This document shows, piece by piece, positions 5,575-5,593 of a stretch of DNA of 5,593 bases. Each line of letters starts with the position of its first letter. Position 1 is the first letter of the stretch. The DNA lies in the NCBI GenBank assembly GCA_945483525.1, contig CALYRV010000098.1, forward strand, positions 1-5,593. Direction: 5' to 3'. Source of the stretch: an uncultured Verrucomicrobiota bacterium. Its GTDB lineage: Bacteria > Verrucomicrobiota > Kiritimatiellia > RFP12 > UBA1067. Both the position numbers and the translations under genes were made by a program. Under the pieces are notes generated by a model, which saw only the letters and a program-made list of their open reading frames with translations, was not told the origin of the DNA and did not search any database.

Positions 5575-5593
5575 TTTTTATTATCCGTTCTTA

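Noticed and set aside
5580..5585. GATAAT as a -10 box for ispA on the minus strand
   Set aside because: The -35 region lies outside the window, so the promoter cannot be judged.

Overview
The window is one tightly packed gene block, all read from the minus strand (right to left): a short-chain polyprenyl diphosphate synthase (ispA-like), a PilB/GspE-type assembly ATPase, the retraction ATPase PilT, and a second PilB/GspE-type ATPase. The gaps are 46, 93 and 50 bp. Every gene is recognisable from its motifs, all four look intact, and about 95% of the bases are coding. The plus strand carries no convincing gene.

Layout from high to low coordinate: 5524-5593 is a leader with a 7-bp-period purine repeat. 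4735-5523 is the prenyl synthase, which carries a related 7-bp-period array inside its reading frame and has an unusually short C-terminus. 4689-4734 holds a good sigma70-like promoter almost touching the next start codon. 3012-4688 is the first PilB-like ATPase. 2919-3011 is a spacer with a third heptamer array and a 14-bp motif shared with the ispA leader. 1818-2918 is pilT. 1768-1817 contains a perfect 7-bp-stem hairpin. 76-1767 is the second PilB-like ATPase. 1-75 is non-coding or the edge of the next gene, with no clear terminator.

How the genes fit together: the two PilB-like proteins would each form a hexameric cytoplasmic ATPase that drives pilin polymerisation (or type II-like secretion), and PilT would power pilus retraction, so this is the motor part of a type IV pilus or related system. 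The prenyl synthase makes FPP/GGPP-type precursors for isoprenoids and has no obvious functional link to pili. The promoter in front of the first ATPase suggests that the pilus genes can be transcribed on their own.

Organism: a Gram-negative-type bacterium with type IV pili, moderate-to-high GC in genes, AT-rich spacers and weak or absent Shine-Dalgarno sites. Purine-rich heptamer repeats scattered in spacers, together with duplicated PilB-type ATPases around pilT, would fit an uncultured member of the Verrucomicrobiota/Kiritimatiellota/Lentisphaerota group. This is an impression, not something the sequence proves.

No new multi-gene system is visible. The parts most worth a second look are the dispersed 7-bp-period repeats (one of them translated inside an enzyme), the 14-bp motif at matching distances upstream of ispA and pilT, and the trimmed C-terminus of the prenyl synthase.
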